From Alphaproteobacteria bacterium (GTDB lineage: Bacteria; Pseudomonadota; Alphaproteobacteria; UBA9219): a stretch of 54,919 nucleotides of DNA. Location: assembly GCA_009779745.1 (NCBI GenBank), contig WRDR01000012.1, positions 1-54,919 on the forward strand. Reading direction: 5' to 3'. The notes under the pieces are model-generated. The model was not told where the DNA came from, did not search any database, and was given only the letters and a program-made list of their open reading frames with translations. Shown here piece after piece: positions 26,021-33,788 of this stretch; the stretch's first letter is position 1; each line of letters starts with the position of its first letter. A program made the translations under genes and the position numbers.

Positions 26021-26263
26021 AAAAATTTGTTATCGGCATAACAAGTTGTATTTGTGAATATACATATTTTATATGTCATACAATTTAAATACGTTCTAAC
26101 GTGTTCAATAGCACAATTCACTTCTGAAAAACTAAATAAATCATATAGTTACGCAAAAACAAATTCTTAATATTCATATGCTACAATGAATATATAAAGT
26201 AAAAGTTATTGCAGCAAGAAAATGCCATGATTTTGGTGGTTTTTACAACCATGGGAGGCGTAT

Positions 26264-27547
26264 ATGCCGATTGATGTATGTCAAAAATTTTGGGAGGATG
26301 CGGTTGATCGCTTTATAGACGCTGCACAAAACATTAAACTGATAAAGAGTGAAAGTGAAACATGTTGGGTAAGAAATACCCTTCTCAATACACCGCTGCT
26401 ATTTCGTCACGATCTACACAAGAGCCGAGGTTATGTCACCCATAAATCTGGCTCAGATACAGCTACTACTATGACCTTAAGCATTGACCTCAAGAATACA
26501 ATGTTTCGTATTCCTGATTGCGACGACCCGAACTACAGGACCCCGGACAACATTAATACTATGAAATTACTTTTTCACGAGTTTACACACGTACTACAAC
26601 CCAAACCCACAATCGATAGAGGACATAGTGATATAGAGGCTGCTGCAGCTATTGTGGCAGAGTACGCTTTTCACAGCTATCTTGAAAAACATCTTAATAG
26701 CAATGAGTATGCCCTTAAAGCTTTTGAAGACCGATATGTTTATTCAGATTTTGAGTTCAATTACTCGTCACCACTATGTGTAAAACTATCAGTCAAAAAA
26801 CTACCTCCCGCGGCATCTTACTTGCTTGAAATGGGTATATATACAAAACTTATGGATATATTAGATATTAATCATATAGATTTTGCACGCTCCACCTTAA
26901 CGTATGGCATACCAGAAAAAGAAGAAATAAGCAAAAAACTTGCAAGCCTTACAGATGATCCTCAAATGTATGATAAGTTCATAAGTATTGCTGACAAAGC
27001 TTGGCAATACGGCACAAGAAGAGCTTCAGGTTATGGAATTGGAGATTATGGGTTTGATGAAGATCCTGAAGGAAATAGGGCTATTTTTAAATCTGCACTC
27101 AAATCAATAACTAGCGTCTGCGAAGGCGGTCCTCTGTTGCCTATAGATGGTCTTATGACAGAAGAAAAGATTGCCGCTGCTAGAAAACAGATGACCGATT
27201 GGATTTTAGTAGATGATGATGAGCCTCTGTTGCCTATAGCTGGTGAAGATGATTATAAGAAAGCTGAGAAGAACCCTGAGGCAGAGAAAACACCAGATAC
27301 TGTTGAAGAGATTGTGACAGAATATGGGGTAACTAGAACTCTTGACAACTCAGGAAAAAAGAATATAGCTGCTGCTTTGCAAGAAGCTATGGCTAAAGAA
27401 AATTTTGAACAACTTCCTGGGGTTTATGATTCTCTTCGCGCTAATAGTTTCAATACTCCTAGAGGTCGCAATGAACCTGTAGCTAAAACTGATAAGACAA
27501 AAGCTAACAACAAGCATGGGGGCTATCATAACCCCATGTCAGGCTAA
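26264..27547 (+). CDS. Putative zinc metallopeptidase with HEFTH motif
   Basis: 427 residues, family not recognised. The segment LLFHEFTHVLQPK (HEFTH at residues 105-109) is a clear HExxH zinc site. E125 or E133 in DIEAAAAIVAEY, 16-24 residues on, could be the third ligand of a gluzincin. No signal peptide is seen. The C-terminal third is low-complexity, with two related acidic repeats (GPLLPIDGLMTEEK and EPLLPIAGEDDYKK) and a lysine- and asparagine-rich end. GGGAGG precedes the ATG. It lies between a RhuM gene and a recombinase in a transferred region, so it may be an effector or toxin-like cargo; this is inference. Confidence 0.6.
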   Translation: MPIDVCQKFWEDAVDRFIDAAQNIKLIKSESETCWVRNTLLNTPLLFRHDLHKSRGYVTHKSGSDTATTMTLSIDLKNTMFRIPDCDDPNYRTPDNINTMKLLFHEFTHVLQPKPTIDRGHSDIEAAAAIVAEYAFHSYLEKHLNSNEYALKAFEDRYVYSDFEFNYSSPLCVKLSVKKLPPAASYLLEMGIYTKLMDILDINHIDFARSTLTYGIPEKEEISKKLASLTDDPQMYDKFISIADKAWQYGTRRASGYGIGDYGFDEDPEGNRAIFKSALKSITSVCEGGPLLPIDGLMTEEKIAAARKQMTDWILVDDDEPLLPIAGEDDYKKAEKNPEAEKTPDTVEEIVTEYGVTRTLDNSGKKNIAAALQEAMAKENFEQLPGVYDSLRANSFNTPRGRNEPVAKTDKTKANNKHGGYHNPMSG

Positions 27548-27611
27548 AGCCAAGATGCTTTCAGTAATCTGGTTGAAGCGTTATTCTACTGAGAGATATT
27601 TTTTCCCTGAA

Positions 27612-27911
27612 ATGGCGAAAATGCCTGCGAACAAAGCTCCCGGAGAGTACCAAGAACAACAGCCCTCACAGTATCGTCGCTGGCAGTAGCAACATAAGCA
27701 GCAGCATAAGCGACATGATGGGACCGATCATATTAAACAAACATTTATTTGTGACAACAACCCGTTTGATGCAGAGGATTTTGTGATTCCAGATCATGTG
27801 ATTGTCGGAGGGCTGACTAACAAACAAATAGACAGAGCTGAAAGAAACAGAGAAGCATTGCCTATAAGGACAAAACCGACAATATACAAAAAGTCTATCA
27901 AAAATACTTGA
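27612..27911 (+). pseudogene. Reading frame interrupted by a single amber codon
   Basis: From ATG 27612 the frame reads MAKMPANKAPGEYQEQQPSQ, meets TAG at 27687 after RRWQ, and continues without shift through QHKQQHKRHDGTDHIKQTFI to IVGGLTNKQIDRAERNREAL and TGA at 27909. The stop sits in a glutamine-rich tract, one transition from CAG. There is no clear ribosome-binding site. Unrecognised family. Confidence 0.45.
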
Positions 27912-27926
27912 TATATACAAAAAACA

Positions 27927-27953
27927 TTAACCATGCCAGCACTTTTTAACCAT
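27927..27953 (+). promoter_or_regulatory. Two TTAACCAT octamers upstream of the left recombinase leader
   Basis: TTAACCAT at 27927-27934 and 27946-27953, about 100 bp before the leader promoter. The octamer matches the half-site described for the alphaproteobacterial cell-cycle regulator CtrA. One copy is kept before the right leader (49238-49245). Confidence 0.4.
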
Positions 27954-28052
27954 AAAGCGCACAGTTTTTAGCATATTCTATAGTAACATATGTAAAATAT
28001 CATATTCTATGTACACAATGGAAAGAATTTGCATTCAACATGAATATTTTTC

Positions 28053-28080
28053 TTGACAAATAGAAATTCCGTGCTATAGG
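28053..28080 (+). promoter_or_regulatory. Sigma70-type promoter of the left recombinase leader
   Basis: TTGACA (28053-28058), a 16-bp spacer and TATAGG (28075-28080). The whole promoter is conserved base for base, apart from one spacer change, in the right module (49344-49371). Confidence 0.75.
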
Positions 28081-28127
28081 TAAAGTATAGTCAGTGCTGT
28101 TTGATCCACACATTAAGGGGAAGCACG

Positions 28128-28253
28128 ATGAACAAATTTCAAGAAAATATGAAGATTTAAAAACCATCTGCTCGAAGCTACGAGCATTTGGCAGTAGCTT
28201 GGTACTGTGCTGCTATAGAAGTTACAGAGACTGATAACTTTATCAAAAAATAA
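28128..28253 (+). pseudogene. Leader short frame A, left copy (in-frame TAA)
   Basis: After AAGGGG, ATG 28128 gives MNKFQENMKI and then TAA; the same frame continues KPSARSYEHLAVAWYCAAIE and ends VTETDNFIKK. The C-terminal part is shared with the right copy (VIAWYSAAIDVTETPNFITK). It was once a 41-45 residue protein, and is now interrupted. Confidence 0.55.
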
Positions 28254-28278
28254 GAAGCTAATAAAATAAGAAACTAAC

Positions 28279-28313
28279 AGGCTTTCTAGGTATTAACCGG
28301 AAAGCCTTTTTTA
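28279..28313 (+). terminator. Intrinsic terminator T1, left leader
   Basis: AGGCTTTC (28279-28286) pairs with GAAAGCCT (28300-28307), with an inner GGT/ACC, followed by T6. It is conserved exactly in the right module (49578-49612). Confidence 0.85.
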
Positions 28314-28341
28314 TTTCCAAAAACAAAATTGGAGAATCAAC

Positions 28342-28401
28342 ATGTCAAAATACGATGTGCTAACGTCTATTCATAAGCAGTTTAGGCAAGCTGCAAAATA
28401 A
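28342..28401 (+). pseudogene. Leader short frame B, left copy (19 codons)
   Basis: After GGAGA, the ATG gives MSKYDVLTSIHKQFRQAAK and then TAA. The right copy reads through this point to 54 residues. Beyond the stop the left frame stays alignable to the right copy for about 40 codons (CAQVETCVGQ). Confidence 0.55.
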
Positions 28402-28530
28402 GTATGCGATAAAAATAATCAGGTAAATGACTCACGACACGTACAACAAAACTACATACAAACTGTCGGACAAAAAGATACAAAAAATGTAAAACAAAAT
28501 TTAAAAAGCTGCGCGCAAGTTGAGACTTGC

Positions 28531-28552
28531 GTCGGACAAAGGAATGTCCGAC
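28531..28552 (+). repeat. Conserved hairpin in the left leader
   Basis: GTCGGACA (28531-28538) and TGTCCGAC (28545-28552) form a perfect 8-bp stem. The right module has the equivalent stem GTCGGACAA/TTGTCTGAC. A second small dyad, GAGCTAAAGCTC, follows at 28564-28575 and is also shared. Confidence 0.7.
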
Positions 28553-28648
28553 ACAAATCTAGCGAGCTAAAGCTCAGGGGGAAAGAGATACAAATTAAAA
28601 AGGAAAAAATAAATAACCAGAACCTAAAAAAAACAAAATTATCAACCA

Positions 28649-28679
28649 CCCCGCCGACACCTTGTCTTGCGGGGTTTTT
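28649..28679 (+). terminator. Intrinsic terminator T2, left leader
   Basis: CCCCGC (28649-28654) pairs with GCGGGG (28669-28674), with an inner GACA/TGTC pairing, followed by T5. It stands just before the small gene that precedes the recombinase. The right module has the same terminator directly before the integrase. Confidence 0.85.
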
Positions 28680-28691
28680 ATGGGAGGCAAT

Positions 28692-28871
28692 ATGCTCATT
28701 CCTGTTGATTACAAGAAGTTCCAAGCCAAGATTAACGCCTATTGCCCTGAAACGACCTACACGGAAGAAGACGCAGCAGAGGCTTTCCATAATCTGGTTG
28801 GTCTTGTTCGCTTGTTCAGAGAGGTCGAGCGTGAGATATGTTCTAAAAAAAATATTGAGACGCTATCCTAA
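28692..28871 (+). CDS. Small protein upstream of the serine recombinase, 59 residues
   Basis: Starts MLIPVDYKKFQAKINAYCPE and has a helical remainder (AEAFHNLVGLVRLFREVEREI). GGGAGG lies seven bases before the ATG, immediately after terminator T2. Family not recognised. It is possibly a regulator or directionality factor for the recombinase, judged only from size, position and likely co-transcription (118 bp gap). Confidence 0.6.
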   Translation: MLIPVDYKKFQAKINAYCPETTYTEEDAAEAFHNLVGLVRLFREVEREICSKKNIETLS

Positions 28872-28989
28872 TGATTTTGGATAGTAATCGCCCGTTTTTA
28901 GAACTTTATCAACTAGGGGTGTCTTGACGCTTTGTAATACCTGTGTTTGATTATGCTTTAACTGCTTTATGATTGAAAAGGAGCAAAAC

Positions 28990-30630
28990 ATGCACCCAGC
29001 AATTATTCTTGCCCGTGTCTCAACACCGGAACAAGAAGCCGGACATTCCCTTGAGGCTCAGCTTGCTAACCTGCAAGCCTATGCCGAGCGCAAAGGACTG
29101 GATATTGTCCAAGTCTATAGAATCATAGAAAGTTCAACAAAAGGCTATCGTCCAGAGTTTGAACGCATGATTGAGTTTTTGAAGAGACAGAAGTCCCGCC
29201 ATGCTCTTGTTGTTGACTGCGTAGACCGCCTGCAACGCAGTTTTACTCATACTCCTGTACTGTCCAGCCTTATGGAAAAGAATATCCTAGAAATCCACTT
29301 TGTAAGAGAAGGCAACATAATAGATAAAGAAGCCAACAGCATGCAAAAGATGATGTGGAACATGGGTACGGTAATGGCTCAGTCCTATACTGACCAGCTC
29401 TCGGATAACATACGCCGTAGTATCAAGCATAAGCTTGCTAAGGGCGAATGGATCGGCATGGCTCCATTAGGATACCTGAACGCAGCTGATCCGTCTACAG
29501 GACGCAGTATGATAGTTATAGACCCTAAGAGAGCACCATTGATACAAAAACTCTTTAATGATTATGCTAGCGGAATATATTCAATGGCGGAACTGGCACG
29601 TAAATCAGGGAATGAAGGACTTCTTAGCAGAAAAGGCAAGTCATTGTACACCCAGACTGTGGCAAAAATCCTAAGCAATCCGTTCTACAGCGGGATGATG
29701 AGGATAAAGGGCAAGCTCTATCCGCATAACTATCCCAAGCTGGTAGAGCCCAGTGTGTTTAAGGCATGCGAGGGGCGCAAACGCTATGCCAATATGCCCC
29801 AGCAAGCCATTAGGATTACTCGCCACCCGTTTCTTTTACGAGGACTTGTTACCTGTGCCGCCTCAGGACGCAAAGCCACCTGTGCGCTTCAGAAGAAGCA
29901 GTATGTTTATCTTATGGTTCGCAGTCCTGCTAACCAAAGTAAAGTTATCTGGATACCGGAAGAGACAGTACTCAAGCAGATAACAAATGCTCTCCAATCC
30001 TTTGCCATGCCGCAAGAGCTGTTGACGGATGTACTTGGCTATATTCAGAAAACAGATGAACAGGACAAGCAGCGAGATAAAACCACAGCCAAAGAGTTAC
30101 AGACCGAACAAACCCAACTCACGCAAAAGCTCAGCCGTTTAACTGATCTTCTGATTGACGGCAGTATAGGCAAAGAGATATACGAAGCCAAGAGCCAAGA
30201 AATCCGGCTTCGTCAGAAAGAGATAGAAAGCCGTCTTATGCAGATGAAGCAGCCTGCCGATTCTGCAAATATAGCCAATGATGACAGGCTAAGCCTTGTC
30301 AATGTAATCACAATGCTCTCTCAAAGTGCGGAAACGTTCGTCAGTTCTAAAACTGACCAAAAACGGCAAATGCTGGGTTTTGTGTTTTCGAACTTGCAAA
30401 TGGAAGGGGCAACTCTCAGATATTCCTTGCGAAAACCCTTCGAGGTCATACAGCAACTACCCCATAATCCCAAATGGCGGAGAGGAAGGGATTCGAACCC
30501 TCGATACGGCTCATCACCGTATATCCGCTTTCCAGGCGAACGCCTTCAACCGCTCGGCCACCTCTCCGTGTGCATCTATATGACCGTATCTAAGTTTTTT
30601 GTCAAGAGCTACTTGGAAAATCCAGTATAA
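28990..30630 (+). CDS. Large serine recombinase (frame runs through tRNA-Ser)
   Basis: 546 residues when started at ATG 28990, which follows AAGGAG. The N-terminal resolvase domain has the nucleophile in ARVSTPEQE (S11), then VVDCVDRLQRS and the DNIRRSIKHKLAKGEWIGMAPLGYL linker. The recombinase domain with YSGMMRIKGKLY and a coiled-coil (about 360-430) follow. The zinc-ribbon is poor: only one Cys pair (TCAASGRKATC) remains. The last about 50 codons (WRRGRDSNPRYGSSPYIRFPGE and on) are the reverse complement of tRNA-Ser plus flanking host DNA, so the original C-terminus was changed by integration at the tRNA. It probably integrates the surrounding element. Confidence 0.9.
   Translation: MHPAIILARVSTPEQEAGHSLEAQLANLQAYAERKGLDIVQVYRIIESSTKGYRPEFERMIEFLKRQKSRHALVVDCVDRLQRSFTHTPVLSSLMEKNILEIHFVREGNIIDKEANSMQKMMWNMGTVMAQSYTDQLSDNIRRSIKHKLAKGEWIGMAPLGYLNAADPSTGRSMIVIDPKRAPLIQKLFNDYASGIYSMAELARKSGNEGLLSRKGKSLYTQTVAKILSNPFYSGMMRIKGKLYPHNYPKLVEPSVFKACEGRKRYANMPQQAIRITRHPFLLRGLVTCAASGRKATCALQKKQYVYLMVRSPANQSKVIWIPEETVLKQITNALQSFAMPQELLTDVLGYIQKTDEQDKQRDKTTAKELQTEQTQLTQKLSRLTDLLIDGSIGKEIYEAKSQEIRLRQKEIESRLMQMKQPADSANIANDDRLSLVNVITMLSQSAETFVSSKTDQKRQMLGFVFSNLQMEGATLRYSLRKPFEVIQQLPHNPKWRRGRDSNPRYGSSPYIRFPGERLQPLGHLSVCIYMTVSKFFVKSYLENPV
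30475..30567 (-). tRNA. tRNA-Ser (anticodon GGA)
   Basis: Minus-strand class II tRNA: acceptor arms GGAGAGG/CCTCTCC, anticodon loop CTGGAAA giving GGA, long variable arm, GTTCGAATC T-loop and encoded CCA. Its 3' end faces the recombinase, whose reading frame covers it completely. Confidence 0.96.
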
Positions 30631-30683
30631 TTACTATATCTGTAAGAGGTTGCTTCTTTTACACAGTTTCAAAGGGTTAGCTT

Positions 30684-32549
30684 ATGGCGCAGCAGATGAA
30701 TTTTCAGGCGGAGGTTGCTAGGCTTCTAGACCTCATGGTGCATTCTATTTACTCTGATAAAGAGGTTTTTCTCAGAGAACTCATTTCCAATGCTGCTGAT
30801 GCCTGTGATAAACTAAGGTACCTCTCCGTGACTCAGCCGGAGCTGCTCGATGGTGATGATGCTTTCAGCATAAAAGTAAACATAGATCCCGCTGGCAGGA
30901 CTATAACGGTCTCTGACAACGGCGTAGGCATGACCAGGGACGAGATCGTAGAGAACTTAGGAACAATCGCCAGATCCGGTACTTCTGAATTTCTTCAGGC
31001 TGTTAATGACGATTCTAAGAATCTCGTGTCTCAGATAGGTCAGTTCGGCGTTGGGTTTTACTCTGCGTTCATGGTTGCTCAGGCTGTAGAGGTGCATTCC
31101 AAAAAGGCAGGAGCAGCAGAGAGCTGGTCTTGGCAGTCGGACGGCAAAGGAGCGTTTTCTATTGAAGAGGGCGATAAGTCCTCAAGAGGCACTGACATTG
31201 TAGTGTATCTCAAACAAGGCTTTGATCAGTTTTTAGATGCAGCCACTTTGAAGTCTGTTATTCTGAAGTACTCTGATCACATAGCTTTGCCTATATTTGT
31301 GGACGGTGAGGACAAGCCTTCCAATGCTGCAAGCGCACTTTGGCTCAAGCCTAAAAATCAGATTTCAGAACAGCAGCTGAAAGAGTTCTATCATTATGTT
31401 GCTCATGCGTTTGATGATCCTGCGTTTTCCATGCATTGGAAAGCAGAGGGGCGGATAGAGTACTCCGGTTTATTGTTTATACCGAGCATGAGACCTTATG
31501 ACTTGTTTGATCCCAAGAGGGAGCACGGAGTAAAACTGTATGTGAAAAGAGTATTCATAACGGACAAGGCGGACGGGTTAGTGCCTCATTGGCTGAGGTT
31601 CTTACGGGGGGTAGTTGATTCGGAGGATTTACCGCTGAACATAAGTAGAGAGATGTTACAGCATAATCCTATGCTGTCGAAGATACGGCAGGGGATAACG
31701 AATAAAGTGTTGAGTGAGCTTGGCAAGTTTGCGAAAGAGCGCAGACCGGACTATGAGAAGATGTGGGATAATTTCGGAGCTGTGATAAAAGAGGGCATAT
31801 ACGAGGACATTGACAACAGGAATGATATAGCGGAATTGGTATTGGCAAAGTCTACTTACAGTGACGAGTATACTACGCTGAAAGAATATGTGTCTCGAAT
31901 GAAAGAAGGGCAGGACGCTATATTTTACGTATGCGGCGAGGACGCGGAGAAACTGAAGAAAAGCCCGCATTTGGAGGGATTTATTGCAAGAGGCATAGAG
32001 GTGCTTTTGCTTACGGATACGGTAGATGATTTCTGGACAGGGGCACTAGGCAAGTTTGAAGAAAAGACTATAAAATCCGTTACTGTTGCTGCGGAGGATT
32101 TGTCTAAGATACCTGAAAAAGAGAAAAAGAAAGAAGATGAGAAGGCTAAAGATTTTTCTGAGATGAAAGAATTGATAGCGGCTATGAGGAGGGAGCTGGA
32201 GTCCGTAGTGAAGGCGGTGAATGTTTCCGATAGGCTGACTTCGAGTCCGGTGTGTCTGACTGCGGAAGAGGGCGACATAGACATGCACTTAGAGCGTTTT
32301 CTCAAAAAGCACAATCAGATTAAAGTGCCCAGCAAAAGAGTGCTTGAAATAAATGCGTCTCATCCTTTGATAGAAAAGCTGGCAAAGAAAGTTAAAGAAG
32401 AAAAGGAGTTGTCGGATTCTCTTAAAGATATGATATGGCTTTTGTTTGATCAGGCTAAACTTATGGACGGAGATACTCCTTCGGATGCCGCCAGCTTTAG
32501 CAGAAGGCTTGACAGTGTGTTACAGAAAGTTTTATTAATTAGGAATTAG
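30684..32549 (+). CDS. htpG: Molecular chaperone HtpG (Hsp90)
   Basis: Cytosolic ATP-dependent chaperone of 621 residues, full length. The GHKL ATPase N-domain shows LRELISNAADACDKLRY, DNGVGMTRDE and GQFGVGFYSAFMVA. The middle domain has GVVDSEDLPLNISREMLQ, and the C-terminal dimerisation domain is complete. The last codons (IRN, stop) fall inside an AATTAGG-type heptamer repeat, so the natural C-terminus may have been slightly changed by that repeat. The gene starts 53 bp after the end of the recombinase frame. Confidence 0.97.
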   Translation: MAQQMNFQAEVARLLDLMVHSIYSDKEVFLRELISNAADACDKLRYLSVTQPELLDGDDAFSIKVNIDPAGRTITVSDNGVGMTRDEIVENLGTIARSGTSEFLQAVNDDSKNLVSQIGQFGVGFYSAFMVAQAVEVHSKKAGAAESWSWQSDGKGAFSIEEGDKSSRGTDIVVYLKQGFDQFLDAATLKSVILKYSDHIALPIFVDGEDKPSNAASALWLKPKNQISEQQLKEFYHYVAHAFDDPAFSMHWKAEGRIEYSGLLFIPSMRPYDLFDPKREHGVKLYVKRVFITDKADGLVPHWLRFLRGVVDSEDLPLNISREMLQHNPMLSKIRQGITNKVLSELGKFAKERRPDYEKMWDNFGAVIKEGIYEDIDNRNDIAELVLAKSTYSDEYTTLKEYVSRMKEGQDAIFYVCGEDAEKLKKSPHLEGFIARGIEVLLLTDTVDDFWTGALGKFEEKTIKSVTVAAEDLSKIPEKEKKKEDEKAKDFSEMKELIAAMRRELESVVKAVNVSDRLTSSPVCLTAEEGDIDMHLERFLKKHNQIKVPSKRVLEINASHPLIEKLAKKVKEEKELSDSLKDMIWLLFDQAKLMDGDTPSDAASFSRRLDSVLQKVLLIRN

Positions 32550-32571
32550 GAGTGAGGAATTAGGAATTGAG
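32537..32571 (+). repeat. AATTAGG heptamer array at the htpG stop
   Basis: Five consecutive 7-nt units: AATTAGG, AATTAGG, AGTGAGG, AATTAGG, AATTGAG. Similar short arrays lie at 35105-35118, about 41546-41569 (reverse) and 46082-46100. Confidence 0.75.
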
Positions 32572-33232
32572 CATCAAACAATTAGCTTCGGTGAGTACAG
32601 CAGCCTTGTACCACTACCCCGTCAGCAGCTCTGCTGCTGCCACCCCTTCGCCTGCGAAGGGGAATATTTTGTCAATTCCTAATTTAGTCACCCCTCCAGT
32701 ATTGCAGATTGAGATTGAGGCTCTGCCGGAAGCGAGTACTCAAAAAATGTTGCTGTTGGATTCTGCAATGAGCAGAAGAGGCTTTTTTCAAGTGCAGATG
32801 CCTGACGGGACCATTGGCTATACAAAGTCAAAAGCACTGATGATAAATGCCGGCGGTTTGATAGCAACGGAGGAGGGGCGTCCTATAATTCCAAATATTA
32901 CTATTCCTGCAGGAGCAGCTGAGGTTGCGGTAAGCAAAAGCGGACTTGTATCTGCAACAATAGACGGCCAGCAGGGACAGCAGGTTTTAGGACAAATACA
33001 ATTAGCATTCTTTATAAACCCTTTGGGCTTGCTGGCAATAGGAAGCGGTTTGTTTAGAAATACTCCAATATCCGGAAAGCCGATTATCGCTGTCATTCCC
33101 GCGAAGGCGGGAACGGGAGCGTCCGGATTTATACAAAACATAATAGATAAAGCTAATATTAAGACTGTTACGGATATTTCTATCCTTATAACAATGCTGA
33201 TAATAATTTTTGCCGTGATTTTGATGCTGTAA
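32567..33232 (+). pseudogene. FlgG-like flagellar rod gene fragment, chimeric
   Basis: The centre of this frame matches the distal rod protein FlgG and related hook/basal-body proteins: RGFFQVQMPDGTIGYTKS, then ITIPAGAAEVAVSKSGLVSA, and LGQIQLAFFINPLGLLAIG with SGLFRNTPISGKP. The N-terminal rod helix is missing. It is replaced by sequence containing a perfect palindrome (32643-32662). The C-terminus runs over a second palindrome (33096-33113, the common TTCCCGC-GAAG-GCGGGAA element) and ends in a hydrophobic helix instead of the conserved FlgG helix. It starts at a TTG inside a heptamer repeat without a ribosome-binding site. It is probably a dead paralogue that kept an open frame. Confidence 0.6.
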
Positions 33233-33302
33233 AAGTTCATATTTTATTAGCTTTTTGTGATTACGCTGGAATGCGGTATTCTCATAAGAAGAGTTGGCTT
33301 CG

Positions 33303-33713
33303 ATGTTATTGCGAAAAAATAATAAAAGTACAGCGTGCTTTGCAGCTCTTTTGCTGTGTGTTTTGTTTGCGCATAATGCGGCGGCAGCAGAAAATGTTAC
33401 TGAGGAAAACAAGGCTCTCAATATTCGCTATTCATGCTTTCCCAGAAAAGACGTAAGAGCCGTTGATTACAGAGTCTACCTTTTGGAACAGCAGGCTAAG
33501 AAGGCTGCGGAATCTCCAAAACAGCAAGAAGTATTTAAAGACGCTCAAATTAAGCAGGAATTCAACAGCTATAAGCAGAGGCAGCTGGAGGCCATTAAAA
33601 GCGACAATGAGACGCTTTCGAATCTTCATAAAGCTATTCAAACACTTAGCATAGAGGAAGAGCTTGAACATATGGCTCCTCGCCAAAATTTAGAGAAACC
33701 GGAGGGAAGGTAA
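33303..33713 (+). CDS. Small secreted protein of unknown function
   Basis: 136 residues with a Sec signal peptide (basic N-terminus, hydrophobic ACFAALLLCVLFAH, cleavage near NAAAA). The mature part is charged and helical, with a probable coiled coil (VYLLEQQAKKAAESPKQQEV and on to about residue 125) and a single cysteine early on. ATG 33303 is preferred. It is followed 75 bp later by another secreted-protein gene on the same strand, so the pair may form an operon. Confidence 0.65.
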   Translation: MLLRKNNKSTACFAALLLCVLFAHNAAAAENVTEENKALNIRYSCFPRKDVRAVDYRVYLLEQQAKKAAESPKQQEVFKDAQIKQEFNSYKQRQLEAIKSDNETLSNLHKAIQTLSIEEELEHMAPRQNLEKPEGR

Positions 33714-33788
33714 TAGTTTACCTTTATTTTATAATATGTTAGTATCTTTGCTTTAAATTTGCTTTACAGATGTCGTTTCGGAGGCTTT

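Noticed and set aside
28128..28253. TAA read as sense in the leader frames
   Set aside because: Core genes in the same window use TAA, TAG and TGA as normal stops, and the right copy is broken by base losses rather than by stop substitution.
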